This document shows, one piece after another, positions 40,130 through 50,324 of a stretch of 64,000 nt of DNA; position 1 is the first letter of the stretch, and the number at the start of each line of letters is the position of its first letter. A model generated the notes under the pieces. That model worked only from the letters and a program-made list of their open reading frames with translations, was not told the DNA's origin and searched no databases. The DNA comes from Dokdonella koreensis DS-123 (lineage in GTDB: Bacteria; Pseudomonadota; Gammaproteobacteria; Xanthomonadales; Rhodanobacteraceae): assembly GCF_001632775.1 (NCBI RefSeq), contig NZ_CP015249.1, positions 1,282,686 to 1,346,685 on the forward strand, written 5' to 3'. A program made the position numbers and the translations under genes.

Positions 40130-43100
40130 ATGTCCGTGCTGCACCGCGCGCTGCGCGCCGTGGGTTTCTCTCCTTCCTCGCATCGAGTTGATCGCTCGTT
40201 GACCGCGCCGGTCCTGGCCGGGCTGCTGGCGCTGGCGCCGGGCCTGGTGCAGGGACAAGCCGGTGAAGTGTCGATCTACGACGAGCAGGGGAAGCTGCTG
40301 CGCGGCAGCGAGACGGCGGGGACCTTGGGTCCGGACCTGTTCGGTGACCAGGTGAGCCTGTACACGGGCAGCGTGGAGTTCGTGCAGACGGATGTGAGCA
40401 TTCCGGGCAACAGCGCGCTGCCGGTGTCGGTGGGGCGGCGCTACCGGATCGGCCAGAACCAGCAGCCGAAGGGCCACTTCGCGGACTGGGACCTGGAGGT
40501 GCCGCGCGCACACGGGGTGTTCGCGACGGACATCGGCTGGGCGGTGGACGGCGGCGGCGGCCGCTGTTCGAGTTTCGGTGTGCCGCCGGCGGCGACGGTG
40601 GGGATGCCGCTGGGCGGCAGCTACCTGGTGGAGGCCGAGGCGTACTGGCAGGGCAACTTCATCTACCTGCCGGGCAGCGGCGACCAGGAGATCCTGAGGC
40701 GGGCGCCGGGCAATGCGCCGCCGAGCAATGCCAACAGCAGCAGCTACACGCTGACGACGAAGGCGGGCGGGATGATCCGCTGCATCGGCAGCGGCGCGAA
40801 CGAAGGCTTCGAGCTGCTGACGCCGGACGGGACGACCTACCGGTTCGACCATCGCATCCAGCGCGAGGTGTCGTCGATGGCGGGTGGCGGCGGCCTGGTC
40901 GCGCGGCCGGCGGGGGAGCGCCGGGGCGAGCCGGTGCCGAGCCGGGGTTGGAACGGGGTGCTGCACCGGATCGAGGTGTGGATCGTGCCGACCTTGGTGA
41001 CGGACCGGTACGGCAATACGGTGAGCTATGTCTGGGATGGCTGGCGGCTGCTGCGGATCGAAGGCAGTGACGGGCGGTTGTTGACGTTCACGTACCCGGC
41101 CACTCCGTCCACGAGCCACGAGGTCCAGACGGTGACGGCGCAACCGGGGGGCGGCGAGCTGGCGCGGACCTGGACCTACCAGTACCAGACCCAGGTGTCG
41201 GCCGGTCAGGGCTTTTCGGGGCTCAAGTACGTGAACCTGCCGGGCGGCCTGGGCGCGTGGACGTTCAACCTGGCGCAATTCATGTTCCAGCTGCCGACCG
41301 AGCCATTGGCCTCGCGCTGCAATTACGCCCAGACGGGCGTGGAAGCGGGCGAGCTGACCGGCTCGATGACGCATCCGGGCGGCACGACGGGCACGTTCAC
41401 GCTGGATCGGCTGGAGCACGGCCGCACCTGGGTGGATTTCCACTGCATCCCGCCCACCGGTTTGCCGCTCAACGCGGATGGCTCCTGGACGATGCAGCCG
41501 CGGCAGTTCGGCGAGTGGTCGTTGACGAAGAAGCAGCTGAGCGGCCCGGGCCTGCCCGGCTACACCTGGGACTACGTCTACAACGAGAGCCTGAGCACCA
41601 GCAGCTACTGCTGGGACCCGGCGACGGCCGGTTCGGTCGGCACGCCGGTATGCACGGCATCCTCGCCGACGACCAAGACGGTGCGGGTGGTCGACCCGCA
41701 GGGATACCAGACCCGCTACACGTTCGGGATCCGGTCGAAGGTCAACGAAGGGCAACTGCTGAAGACGGAGTTCGGCTGGAACGGTTCGACGGCGCAGCGG
41801 ACGGTGACGACGACCTATGCGGCCCCGGCGAGCCCGCCGTGGCCGTTGCCGCTGGGGACGAGCATCCAGCAGCGCGGCGATGCGTTCATGGGTGAGCGGC
41901 TGTTCCCGGAGTCGGGTCGCTCGACGACACAGGATGGCGTGACGTTCAGCTGGACGGTGGGCAGTTTCGATGCGCGCGGCCGGCCGCTGGGTGTGGGCAA
42001 GTCCAGTTCGCTGGGGAGCAAGGCGGAGACGACGGCGTACCACGACAACACGAGCAAGTGGGTGTTGGGCCAGGTGGCGAGCGTGATGGTGCAGTTCGGC
42101 AGCCAGACCTGGTATCCGGTGGTGAACACCTACGATGCGACGACGGCGAACCTGCTCACGCACAGCCGCTACGGCAAGCTGCACCGCAGCTACCAGTGGT
42201 ATGCGAACGGGACGCTGTCCAAGAGCATGGATGCCCGCGGGGCGAGCTTCACGAGCTACACGACCAGCTACGGCCCCTACCACCGCGGCGTGCCGACCAG
42301 CATCACCTACGGCAATGGTGACTGGTTGAACGCAAGCATCAACGACACCGGCGAGATCCGGACGGTGCAGCAGGCCGCCGCGCCGGAATTCACGTCGCTG
42401 ACGACCGGCTACCAGTACGACCAGCTGGGGCGCCTGAAGCAGGTGGACTACCCGGGGACGGGCTGGAACCCGCTGGTGATCGGCTACCAGTGGGTGTCGA
42501 CGAGCGAGATGGGGGCCTCGCACTGGCTGCAGACGACCAGCCAAGGCAACGCCCGCACCTTGACGTACTACGACGCGCTGTGGCGGCCGGCGCTGACCAA
42601 GCGATACGACGCGCTCAGCACGGCCACTGAGGACGAAACGCGGCGGATGACGCTGACCCGGTACGACGGCGAGGGGCGGGTGACCTACCAGTCCTACCCG
42701 CAGCGGCTGATCACGTCGATCACGCCGTTGACGCTGCCGGGTGGGACGAAGACGACCTACGATGCGCTGGGCCAGGTGAAGACGACGCTGGCCGACAGCG
42801 AGCTGGGCCCGCTGGAGACGGTGGTGACGTACCTGAGCGGGTTCCGCAAGCAGGTGCTCAACCCGCGGCTGAAGACGACGGTGACCTCCTACCAGGCGTT
42901 CGACGAGCCGGTGGAGGACGCGCCGATGAAGGTGGTGCTGGCCGATGGCGGTGAGATCACCTACACCCGCGACGTGCTGGGCAAGCCGCTGACGCTGAAG
43001 CAGAGCGGCCCGAGCGGTGCGGCGCCGGTGGCCGAGCGCAGCTATGACTACGACACCTACCAGCGGCTGTGCAAGACGGTGGAGCCGGAGAGCGGGGCGA

Positions 43101-45166
43101 CGCTGCTGGGATACGACCTGGCCGACAACGTGACGTGGCGTGCGACCGGCCAGAGCGGTGGGCTGGCCTGCGGCGGCGCAGTGGCGGCGCAGCGGGCGAC
43201 GATGACCTATGACGCACGCAACCGGCTGCAGAGCACGACCTATGCCGATGGGGTGACGCAGGGAACGACGCAGAGCTGGACGCAGGACGGCAAGCTCAAG
43301 ACGGTGACCTCCGGCGGTGCGACCTGGACGTACGGCTACAACACGCGCCGACTGCTGGAGAGCGAGACACTGACGTACGGCGGGACGAACTACCCCTTCA
43401 CCTACCAGCACGACACGAACGGCAGCGTGAAGCAGCTGAAGTACCCGGACGATTCGCTGGTGAACTACGCGCCCAATGCACTGGGCGAGCCGACGTATGT
43501 GAGCGGGTACGCCACGCAGATCAAGTACCACCCCAATGGGGGGCTGTACCGGTTCGCCTATGCGAACGGGATCCAGCACGAGACGCTGCAGAACGCGCGG
43601 GGCCTGCCGGGATGGAGCACGGATACGGGCGTGATCGACGACACCTACACGTACGATGAGAACGGGAACGTCAAGACGATCACCGACGAGACTTCGACCC
43701 CGAACGCGGTACTGGGCCCGAACCTGAGCCGGACGATGGACTACGACAGTCGGGACCGGCTGATCGTGGGTCACTTCAACGACCTGAGCACACTGAGCGA
43801 CCTGAGCGCGCGGGGCGTGACCTTCAGCTACGACATGCTGGACAACCTCCAGACCAACGTGACGGGGCTGCGGAACTTCACGTACCACTACAACGCGCAG
43901 CAGCAGCTGACGAAGATCACCAACGCGGCGCCGCCGCTGTCGTACGTGGACTATGCCTATGACACGCGGGGCAACATGACCTCGCGCAGCGTGGTGGACC
44001 CGGTGACGCCGGCGAACAACCATGCGCGGACGTTCACGTTCGACAAGGCGAACCGGATGACAGCGGTGACGGTGCCGTGGCCGGGGACGGGCGGGGCCTC
44101 GCCGGGGACGACGACGCACGGGTACGACGGCAACGGCCGCCGGGTGGCGATCACGCCGCCGGGTGGGGTGGCGAAGCTGCAGATGTACAGCCAGGGCGGC
44201 CAGCTGCTGAGCGAGATCCGGGCGAACGGATCGGGCCGGGTGAACTACGTGTACCTGGGCCGTCACCTGCTGGCGCGGGTGCCGTACAACAGCCTGGGTG
44301 GTGGTGGCGGTCTGGGGACCTCACCGCCGAAATTCTTCCAGCACACCGACGGTCTGGGCAGCCCGATCGGGGTGACGGACCTGTCGGGTGCAATACAGGG
44401 CTGGCGGACGGTGTACGAGCCGTACGGTGACCAGGTGTTCACGAACGAGGCTGACGGCCCGGCGTATACGGGTCACGTGTCCGACGCGCTGACGACGCTG
44501 ACGTACATGCAGGCGCGGTATTACGATCCGGTGGCGGGGCGGTTCCTGAGCGTGGACCCGGTCGCGGCCAGTCCGGAGAGCATCAACCGGTACTGGTATG
44601 CCAACAACAATCCCTACAAGTACATCGATCCGGATGGACGATTCGGTGTAGTAGGTGCTTTCATTGGAGCACTAGTCGAGGTCGGGGTTCAGGTTGCGGT
44701 GCACGGTGAAGTGAACAACTGGCCTGCTGTCGGGGTTGCTGGAGCAGTAGGGGCCGTTACGGGGGGTGTAGGTGGGTTGCTCGGGAAAGCCGCGGTGAGG
44801 GGGGCTGTTACCACTAGCGAAGCTGTATACGCAACTGCTGCCGTGGGCGGTGCAACCAATGCGTGGGGAAAAGTTGCTGAGAGCGAACTTACTGGCGAGT
44901 CGATCAGCTCTGCAGACGTCGCGCTGGCTGCTGCCGGGGGCAGTCTCGGTGCTGGTGCAGGCGAGAAGATCGGCTTGGCAACTGTTGCGAAACTTGAAAA
45001 TATGGCGGCGAGCGGTGGCATGGCTGGTACGATCAGTAGTACAACACAAGCAGCTGTCCGTCAGGGCGGGCCAATTGTCGAGCCGGCGACTACGGGAATG
45101 CAGAAGGCCGGGCAGCTTGCTGCGGATGCTGGTGCTGTTTACGTGCAAGAGCGTGCAAAGAAGTGA
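40130..45166 (+). CDS. Secreted RHS/YD-repeat protein with variable C-terminal tip
   Basis: 1678 residues. ATG 40130 follows AAAGGAG at ideal spacing, and a signal peptide ends near LVQGQA. The N-terminal 400 residues are beta-rich. YD repeats then run to about 1480, recognisable as GRLKQVDYPG, DALGQVKTTL, DARNRLQSTTYADG, YDSRDRLIVG and YDGNGRRVAI. The shell ends in the RHS core motif (ARYYDPVAGRFLSVDP ... NPYKYIDPDGRFG, near 1465-1505). The last ~175 residues are Gly/Ala-rich (GAVGAVTGGVGGLLG) with lower GC and different codon use. That fits a recombining toxin or effector tip, but no nuclease or other catalytic motif is evident. The AT-rich gene after it may be its immunity partner. Confidence 0.92.
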   Translation: MSVLHRALRAVGFSPSSHRVDRSLTAPVLAGLLALAPGLVQGQAGEVSIYDEQGKLLRGSETAGTLGPDLFGDQVSLYTGSVEFVQTDVSIPGNSALPVSVGRRYRIGQNQQPKGHFADWDLEVPRAHGVFATDIGWAVDGGGGRCSSFGVPPAATVGMPLGGSYLVEAEAYWQGNFIYLPGSGDQEILRRAPGNAPPSNANSSSYTLTTKAGGMIRCIGSGANEGFELLTPDGTTYRFDHRIQREVSSMAGGGGLVARPAGERRGEPVPSRGWNGVLHRIEVWIVPTLVTDRYGNTVSYVWDGWRLLRIEGSDGRLLTFTYPATPSTSHEVQTVTAQPGGGELARTWTYQYQTQVSAGQGFSGLKYVNLPGGLGAWTFNLAQFMFQLPTEPLASRCNYAQTGVEAGELTGSMTHPGGTTGTFTLDRLEHGRTWVDFHCIPPTGLPLNADGSWTMQPRQFGEWSLTKKQLSGPGLPGYTWDYVYNESLSTSSYCWDPATAGSVGTPVCTASSPTTKTVRVVDPQGYQTRYTFGIRSKVNEGQLLKTEFGWNGSTAQRTVTTTYAAPASPPWPLPLGTSIQQRGDAFMGERLFPESGRSTTQDGVTFSWTVGSFDARGRPLGVGKSSSLGSKAETTAYHDNTSKWVLGQVASVMVQFGSQTWYPVVNTYDATTANLLTHSRYGKLHRSYQWYANGTLSKSMDARGASFTSYTTSYGPYHRGVPTSITYGNGDWLNASINDTGEIRTVQQAAAPEFTSLTTGYQYDQLGRLKQVDYPGTGWNPLVIGYQWVSTSEMGASHWLQTTSQGNARTLTYYDALWRPALTKRYDALSTATEDETRRMTLTRYDGEGRVTYQSYPQRLITSITPLTLPGGTKTTYDALGQVKTTLADSELGPLETVVTYLSGFRKQVLNPRLKTTVTSYQAFDEPVEDAPMKVVLADGGEITYTRDVLGKPLTLKQSGPSGAAPVAERSYDYDTYQRLCKTVEPESGATLLGYDLADNVTWRATGQSGGLACGGAVAAQRATMTYDARNRLQSTTYADGVTQGTTQSWTQDGKLKTVTSGGATWTYGYNTRRLLESETLTYGGTNYPFTYQHDTNGSVKQLKYPDDSLVNYAPNALGEPTYVSGYATQIKYHPNGGLYRFAYANGIQHETLQNARGLPGWSTDTGVIDDTYTYDENGNVKTITDETSTPNAVLGPNLSRTMDYDSRDRLIVGHFNDLSTLSDLSARGVTFSYDMLDNLQTNVTGLRNFTYHYNAQQQLTKITNAAPPLSYVDYAYDTRGNMTSRSVVDPVTPANNHARTFTFDKANRMTAVTVPWPGTGGASPGTTTHGYDGNGRRVAITPPGGVAKLQMYSQGGQLLSEIRANGSGRVNYVYLGRHLLARVPYNSLGGGGGLGTSPPKFFQHTDGLGSPIGVTDLSGAIQGWRTVYEPYGDQVFTNEADGPAYTGHVSDALTTLTYMQARYYDPVAGRFLSVDPVAASPESINRYWYANNNPYKYIDPDGRFGVVGAFIGALVEVGVQVAVHGEVNNWPAVGVAGAVGAVTGGVGGLLGKAAVRGAVTTSEAVYATAAVGGATNAWGKVAESELTGESISSADVALAAAGGSLGAGAGEKIGLATVAKLENMAASGGMAGTISSTTQAAVRQGGPIVEPATTGMQKAGQLAADAGAVYVQERAKK

Positions 45167-45183
45167 TGGGGTTTTTGAGCTAG

Positions 45184-45609
45184 ATGATCCGAGGCTGGCA
45201 TGATCAGTGGCATTGTGGGGGGGTGTTGGGGGTCATATTTTGCGCATTGCTCGCAAAGTGGGTTCCTCTAGTATTCAATGGAAAAACAAGATCCCAGCTT
45301 CTCGATGAAAATAGACTGTCTATAGTTCTAGCGAACATATCATTTATTTCCGGAATATTTGGCGGAATTGCATTATATTATTACAATATATTCCAAAAAA
45401 ACGATTGGCGAGGATTGTTCATAGGTTCTGGTTCTGGGGTGTTGGTTTCTATTGTTGCTATATTCGTTGCAACGATGTTTCGCCGGGGCAATATTAAGGA
45501 GGCATATGTGGCATATGCCATATCTCAAGGCGCTCCTTTGCTTGTCATATATTCGATATTCGCAATAATTGTGTCTGGATTTTTCTCAGCCGTATTCAGT
45601 TTGTTTTGA
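45184..45609 (+). CDS. AT-rich four-helix membrane protein, candidate RHS immunity protein
   Basis: 141 codons in one frame. Four hydrophobic helices are visible (about 13-32, 46-66, 77-97 and 113-138), separated by charged loops (NGKTRSQLLDENRLS, FRRGNIKEAY). The base composition is far more AT-rich than everything else in the window, a sign of recent transfer with the RHS tip. The annotated start ATG 45184 has no ribosome site. ATG 45200 has GAGG upstream but is out of frame, because the G-run at 45217-45223 has 7 bases. With 8 it would read MISGIVGGVLGVIFCALLAKW, a natural membrane-protein start. No family recognised; the immunity role is inferred from position. Confidence 0.6.
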   Translation: MIRGWHDQWHCGGVLGVIFCALLAKWVPLVFNGKTRSQLLDENRLSIVLANISFISGIFGGIALYYYNIFQKNDWRGLFIGSGSGVLVSIVAIFVATMFRRGNIKEAYVAYAISQGAPLLVIYSIFAIIVSGFFSAVFSLF

Positions 45610-45616
45610 TTAATAA

Positions 45617-45632
45617 ACTCGGAAGACCGAGT
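45617..45632 (+). terminator. Small hairpin after the AT-rich gene
   Basis: ACTCGG-AAGA-CCGAGT, 8 nt after the stop codon, is a perfect 6-bp stem with a stable GNRA-like loop. There is no T-run, so its role as a terminator is uncertain. Confidence 0.35.
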
Positions 45633-45688
45633 AGGGGGCACCTCTAAAAAACATACGCATCTGATCTCCACCCCAAAGTAGTGCCGAC

Positions 45689-45940
45689 CTAAAGTGGAAA
45701 ATCCGGCGTATTGGGGTTGGGTTGAAACTGCGTCGCGAACTCGCTGGGCGGAACTTCGCCGAGCGAGGAGTGCGGACGGAAATGACTGTAGTCCTGTCTC
45801 CAGCTTTCGATCTTCTGCCGTGCATCATCCAGCGACAGGAACCGGTGGGTATTGAGGCATTCGTCGCGGAAACTGCCGTTGAACGATTCGATGAAGGGGT
45901 TGTCGGTCGGCTTGCCTGGACGGGAAAAATCCAGCACCAC
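45689..45940 (-). pseudogene. IS3-family transposase, C-terminal fragment
   Basis: 83 codons match the end of an IS3-family OrfB integrase core: GKPTDNPFIESFNGSFRDE with the last catalytic Glu region, then NTHRFLSLDDARQKIESW and DYSHFRPHSSLGEVPPSEF. The DDE Asp residues and everything upstream are missing. The frame opens only after unrelated sequence at about 45945-45990, so this is a truncated remnant, not a working transposase. The stop lies near AAAATCCGGCG, as expected near an element end. It marks the accessory region behind the RHS gene. Confidence 0.8.
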
Positions 45941-45989
45941 GCCAGTGATTTTTCGCCTGTCGCAGGGGTAGTGTCGTCAAGAGCTTTAC

Positions 45990-46022
45990 GCGCCTGGCTG
46001 AGTTCTCGCATCAGCCAGGCGC
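45990..46022. repeat. 12-bp perfect inverted repeat between IS remnants
   Basis: GCGCCTGGCTGA (45990-46001) and TCAGCCAGGCGC (46011-46022) flank a 9-nt loop. The hairpin lies between two decayed transposase pieces and might be an IS terminal structure, an attC-like fold or a terminator. None of these can be decided from one copy. Confidence 0.55.
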
Positions 46023-46194
46023 GCCGACGGACAGCCTTTCCGCCAAGAAGAACACCAGGCCAAGCGCGATGCGTTGGGCGAGCAGCTGCCGTAGGTGGGC
46101 TTTATTGCTCGCAATGGCCAGATCATCGGTGCGACCATCGCGATGTTGCCGATCTGCTTGGTCGGCGCGGAGAGGCAGGTCCCGTTGGGCAAAC

Positions 46195-46435
46195 AGTCCG
46201 AAAGCAGATCCTTCGGTACCTTGCTCGATGGGCGTCGTGGTGCCGAGAGGATCGCGAAATCGCGCTTCGTCGTAGTCGATCATCCCACCCTTGGGCGGCC
46301 CCGCGAACCTCGTGCAAGTGGGCGGAGACGGGCTGGACGAGCACTTCCTCCGGCAGCATGCGTTCGAAGCGTTCGACGAAGGCATTCCGGGTGTGTTTGC
46401 TGGACGGGATGCATCGAATCGCGGTGCCGCCGGCT
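46195..46435 (-). pseudogene. Second, frameshifted IS3-type transposase fragment
   Basis: Reading the minus strand, HTRNAFVERFERMLPEEVL continues into VSAHLHEVRGAAQGW. After a one-base shift near 46285 it goes on as MIDYDEARFRDPLGTTTPIEQ. Together these match the ending of IS3-family integrase cores (NAFVExFN ... WxxDYNxxRPHxxLG). Several usual residues are altered (ARF for ERP). It differs from the fragment at 45689, so two distinct elements decayed here. The adjoining 46023-46194 gives no recognisable product in any frame. Confidence 0.6.
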
Positions 46436-46600
46436 TTCAGCCAGCTTGTGAAGATCGGACTGCCCCGGCGACAGTCCAGTCAGCCCGCAGGGGACGAGCG
46501 ACCACGGTGGCGCCTTATAGTCCGACTGCTCGGTCGAGCCTGAGCCGAACAAGGCGAGGGGCGGCGTGCCGCACATCAAAGTTGACCGGGCCCGCCGTGC

Positions 46601-47509
46601 TCACTTCCCCCGCGTCAACGTAATCAGCGCCACGCCCCCCAGGATCACCGCCATCGCGACCAGGTCGCCGATGTGGATCGCCTCGCCGCCGAGGGCGGCG
46701 CCGAGCAGCACGGCGACCGGCGGGTTGACGTAGGCGTAGCTGGTCGCGAGCACCGGCCGCACGGTGCGCAGCAGGTAGAGGTAGGCGGTGAACGCGATCA
46801 GCGAGCCGAACACGGCGAGATAGACCAGGGCCAGGGTGGAGGCGGTGGTCGGTGCGGTGGGCAAGCGTTCGCCGAAGGCGAGGGCGGCGATGGAGAGTCC
46901 GACGCCGCCGCAGAGCATCTGGGCGGCGGTGTTCATCGCGGCGGGCGGCATGTCGCGGCCGCGGCTCCAGACCGAGCCGAACGCCCAGGCGGCAGAGGCG
47001 ACCACGAGGGCCGCCGCGCCGGCGGGGGAGCCGGTCATGCCGCCGCCGAGATTGAGCAGCACGACGCCGATGAAGCCGATCGCCAGGCCGATCCATTCGA
47101 TACGGCGCGGCCATTGCCTGTACAGCGTGCCGAACAGGGCGGCGAACAGCGGCATGCTGGCGACCGCGACGGCGGCGAGGCCGGAGGCGACGGATTGCTC
47201 GGCGAAGCAGACCAGGCCGTTGCCGAGGCCGAGCAGCAGCAGGCCGGTGACGGCGGCGTTGCCCCATTGCGTGCGCGTCGGCGCCGGCAGGCCGCGCCAG
47301 CGCAGGAACGCATAGAGCAGGGCGCCGGCGGTCGTGAAGCGCAGTGCGGCCATCAGGAACGGCGGCCAGCTTTCCAGCGCGACGCGGATGGCGAGATAGG
47401 TGGACCCCCAGATCAGGTAGAGCGTCAGCAGCGACAGGCCGATCGCCCAGCGCGTCTCGCGGCTGAGGGGTGTCTTGGCGGGCACGGCGTCGGGGGCGGG
47501 TGCGTTCAT
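46601..47509 (-). CDS. EamA/DMT-family transporter (YedA-like)
   Basis: 302 residues with ten predicted TM helices in two EamA repeats. The first repeat contains LSLLTLYLIWGSTYLAIRVALESWPPFLMAALRF, broken here into its usual halves. The second contains AWAFGSVWSRG and ends PVLATSYAYVNPPVAVLLGAALGGE. These are the marks of the drug/metabolite transporter superfamily, close to YedA. It exports or imports a small metabolite; the substrate is unknown. It is divergent from the exopolysaccharide genes across 346 nt. Confidence 0.9.
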   Translation of the reverse strand: MNAPAPDAVPAKTPLSRETRWAIGLSLLTLYLIWGSTYLAIRVALESWPPFLMAALRFTTAGALLYAFLRWRGLPAPTRTQWGNAAVTGLLLLGLGNGLVCFAEQSVASGLAAVAVASMPLFAALFGTLYRQWPRRIEWIGLAIGFIGVVLLNLGGGMTGSPAGAAALVVASAAWAFGSVWSRGRDMPPAAMNTAAQMLCGGVGLSIAALAFGERLPTAPTTASTLALVYLAVFGSLIAFTAYLYLLRTVRPVLATSYAYVNPPVAVLLGAALGGEAIHIGDLVAMAVILGGVALITLTRGK

Positions 47510-47617
47510 TCGGGACGTGCGGGCAACGCGGGGCCGCGACGCTACTCGCAACCGGCCGCAAGGGCCAGCGCCATAGGATGGGGCGCGGCATGGAGCCAAT
47601 CGCGGGCGCGTGGAGCG

Positions 47618-47633
47618 GTAGGAAATTTCCTAC
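47618..47633. promoter_or_regulatory. Perfect 16-bp palindrome, candidate LuxR/RcsB-type operator
   Basis: GTAGGAAATTTCCTAC is fully symmetric. Its inner TAGGAAATTTCCTA agrees at 11 of 14 positions with the RcsAB box TAAGAATATTCCTA, as known for enteric capsule genes. So a LuxR/NarL-type response regulator site is plausible. It stands in the 346-nt divergent gap between the EamA gene and the nucleotide-sugar dehydrogenase, 223 nt before the latter. The rest of this gap shows no gene or clear promoter pair. Confidence 0.5.
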
Positions 47634-47855
47634 GCGAAGCCGGGCCGGATGGCGGATGCAGCGGCCGGCGAGGCTGCGCATACTGCCGCGCGGTATCGCC
47701 AGCACGGCCGGCATCGCGGCGCAGGTGGCGGTGTAAATCGTTGTTACGGCAGGCCGAATCCGGCCGGCGGAGGCGGGCCGCGGTGCGCTGCGGCCGACGG
47801 CGCCGGGTTCACATCCTGATAGACTTGCCGCCCCCAAATCGAGGTGGAGCCAACG

Positions 47856-49148
<1,293 letters not shown>

Positions 49149-49161
49149 GCGAGGACGACCC

Positions 49162-50169
49162 ATGCGCATCCTCGTCACCGGCGCGGCCGGCTTCATCGGA
49201 TCGGCGCTCAGCCATCGCCTGCTGGCACGCGGCGACGAAGTGCTCGGCTACGACAACCTCAACGACTACTACGACCCCACCCTCAAGGAAGCGCGACTGG
49301 CGCGGCTGACGCCGCAGCCGCGCTTCGGCTTCGTCAAGGCCTCGCTGGAGGACCGGCCGGCGCTGGAGGCGGCGTTCGCCGACTTCCGGCCGCAGCGCGT
49401 GGTCAACCTGGCCGCGCAGGCAGGCGTGCGCTATTCGCTGACCAATCCGTACGCGTACGTGGAGTCGAACCTGATCGGCTTCATCAACGTACTGGAGGCC
49501 TGCCGGCACGGCGGCGTGGAGCACCTGGTCTACGCCTCGTCCAGCTCGGTCTACGGGGCCAACCGCAAGCTGCCGTTCTCGGTGCGCGACGCAGTGGACC
49601 ATCCGGTCAGCCTGTACGCGGCGACCAAGAAGGCCAACGAGCTGATGGCGCATACCTACAGCCACCTGTACGGCCTGCCGACGACCGGATTGCGCTTCTT
49701 CACGGTCTACGGTCCGTGGGGGCGGCCGGACATGGCGCTGTTCCTGTTCACGCGCAAGATCCTGGCCGGCGAGCCGATCGAGGTGTTCAACCATGGCGCG
49801 CATACGCGCGATTTCACGTATGTGGACGATATCGTCGAAGGCGTGATCCGGACGCTGGACCGGGTGCCGGGGCCGGATGCGGGTTTCGACCCGATGGCGC
49901 CCAACCCCGGTTCGTCGGCGGCGCCGTACCGGGTCTACAACATCGGCAACCACCGGCCGGTGCAGCTGGGCGAGTACATCGCGGTGATCGAGCGCTGCCT
50001 GGGGCGCACGGCGGAGAAGATCCTGCTGCCGCTGCAGCCGGGCGACGTGCCCGATACCCATGCGGACGTGGCGGAGCTGATGAGCGACACCGGCTACTCG
50101 CCGCAGACGCCGGTGGAGGAGGGCGTGGCGCGTTTCGTGACGTGGTACCGGGACTTCTATCACGTTTAG
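49162..50169 (+). CDS. NAD-dependent UDP-uronate 4-epimerase (SDR family)
   Basis: 335 residues of an extended [18 protein letters not shown] is the NAD loop, [17 protein letters not shown] is the hallmark of UDP-glucuronate epimerases, and SSSSVYG plus YAATKKANE gives the Ser-Tyr-Lys triad. RPDMALFLF and [15 protein letters not shown] are the substrate and C-terminal signatures. It interconverts UDP-GlcA and UDP-GalA or the HexNAcA equivalents made by the preceding dehydrogenase. It is the second gene of a two-gene unit before the export operon. Confidence 0.92.
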   Translation: MRILVTGAAGFIGSALSHRLLARGDEVLGYDNLNDYYDPTLKEARLARLTPQPRFGFVKASLEDRPALEAAFADFRPQRVVNLAAQAGVRYSLTNPYAYVESNLIGFINVLEACRHGGVEHLVYASSSSVYGANRKLPFSVRDAVDHPVSLYAATKKANELMAHTYSHLYGLPTTGLRFFTVYGPWGRPDMALFLFTRKILAGEPIEVFNHGAHTRDFTYVDDIVEGVIRTLDRVPGPDAGFDPMAPNPGSSAAPYRVYNIGNHRPVQLGEYIAVIERCLGRTAEKILLPLQPGDVPDTHADVAELMSDTGYSPQTPVEEGVARFVTWYRDFYHV

Positions 50170-50260
50170 ACGGCACCGGGCCGGGCACAGTCGATCGCGC
50201 TCGAGCCCTGGCGAGCGTGGGGATGGGCAGGGCGGTACGGTTCCGGTTCAGCTTAGAAAA

Positions 50261-50276
50261 TGTGAACTGGTTCACA
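50261..50276. promoter_or_regulatory. CRP/Clp-type operator (TGTGA-N6-TCACA)
   Basis: TGTGAACTGGTTCACA has both consensus half-sites perfect at the right spacing, with arms TGTGAAC/GTTCACA. It ends 48 nt before the export-gene ATG. A TACTCT at 50294-50299 could be the -10 box, which would put the operator centre near -38 to -41, as for class II activation. In Xanthomonadales the homologue Clp controls exopolysaccharide genes. Confidence 0.75.
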
Positions 50277-50324
50277 CAATGATGTGGCTGGGGTACTCTT
50301 CTGACTCGCGAGAGGGGATTTTCG

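Noticed and set aside
39953-44266. 1437-codon open frame on the minus strand opposite the RHS gene
   Set aside because: It is His/Arg/Val-rich low-complexity sequence with no domain, produced by GC-rich third positions of the RHS gene. The RHS frame has a signal peptide, ribosome site and family motifs.
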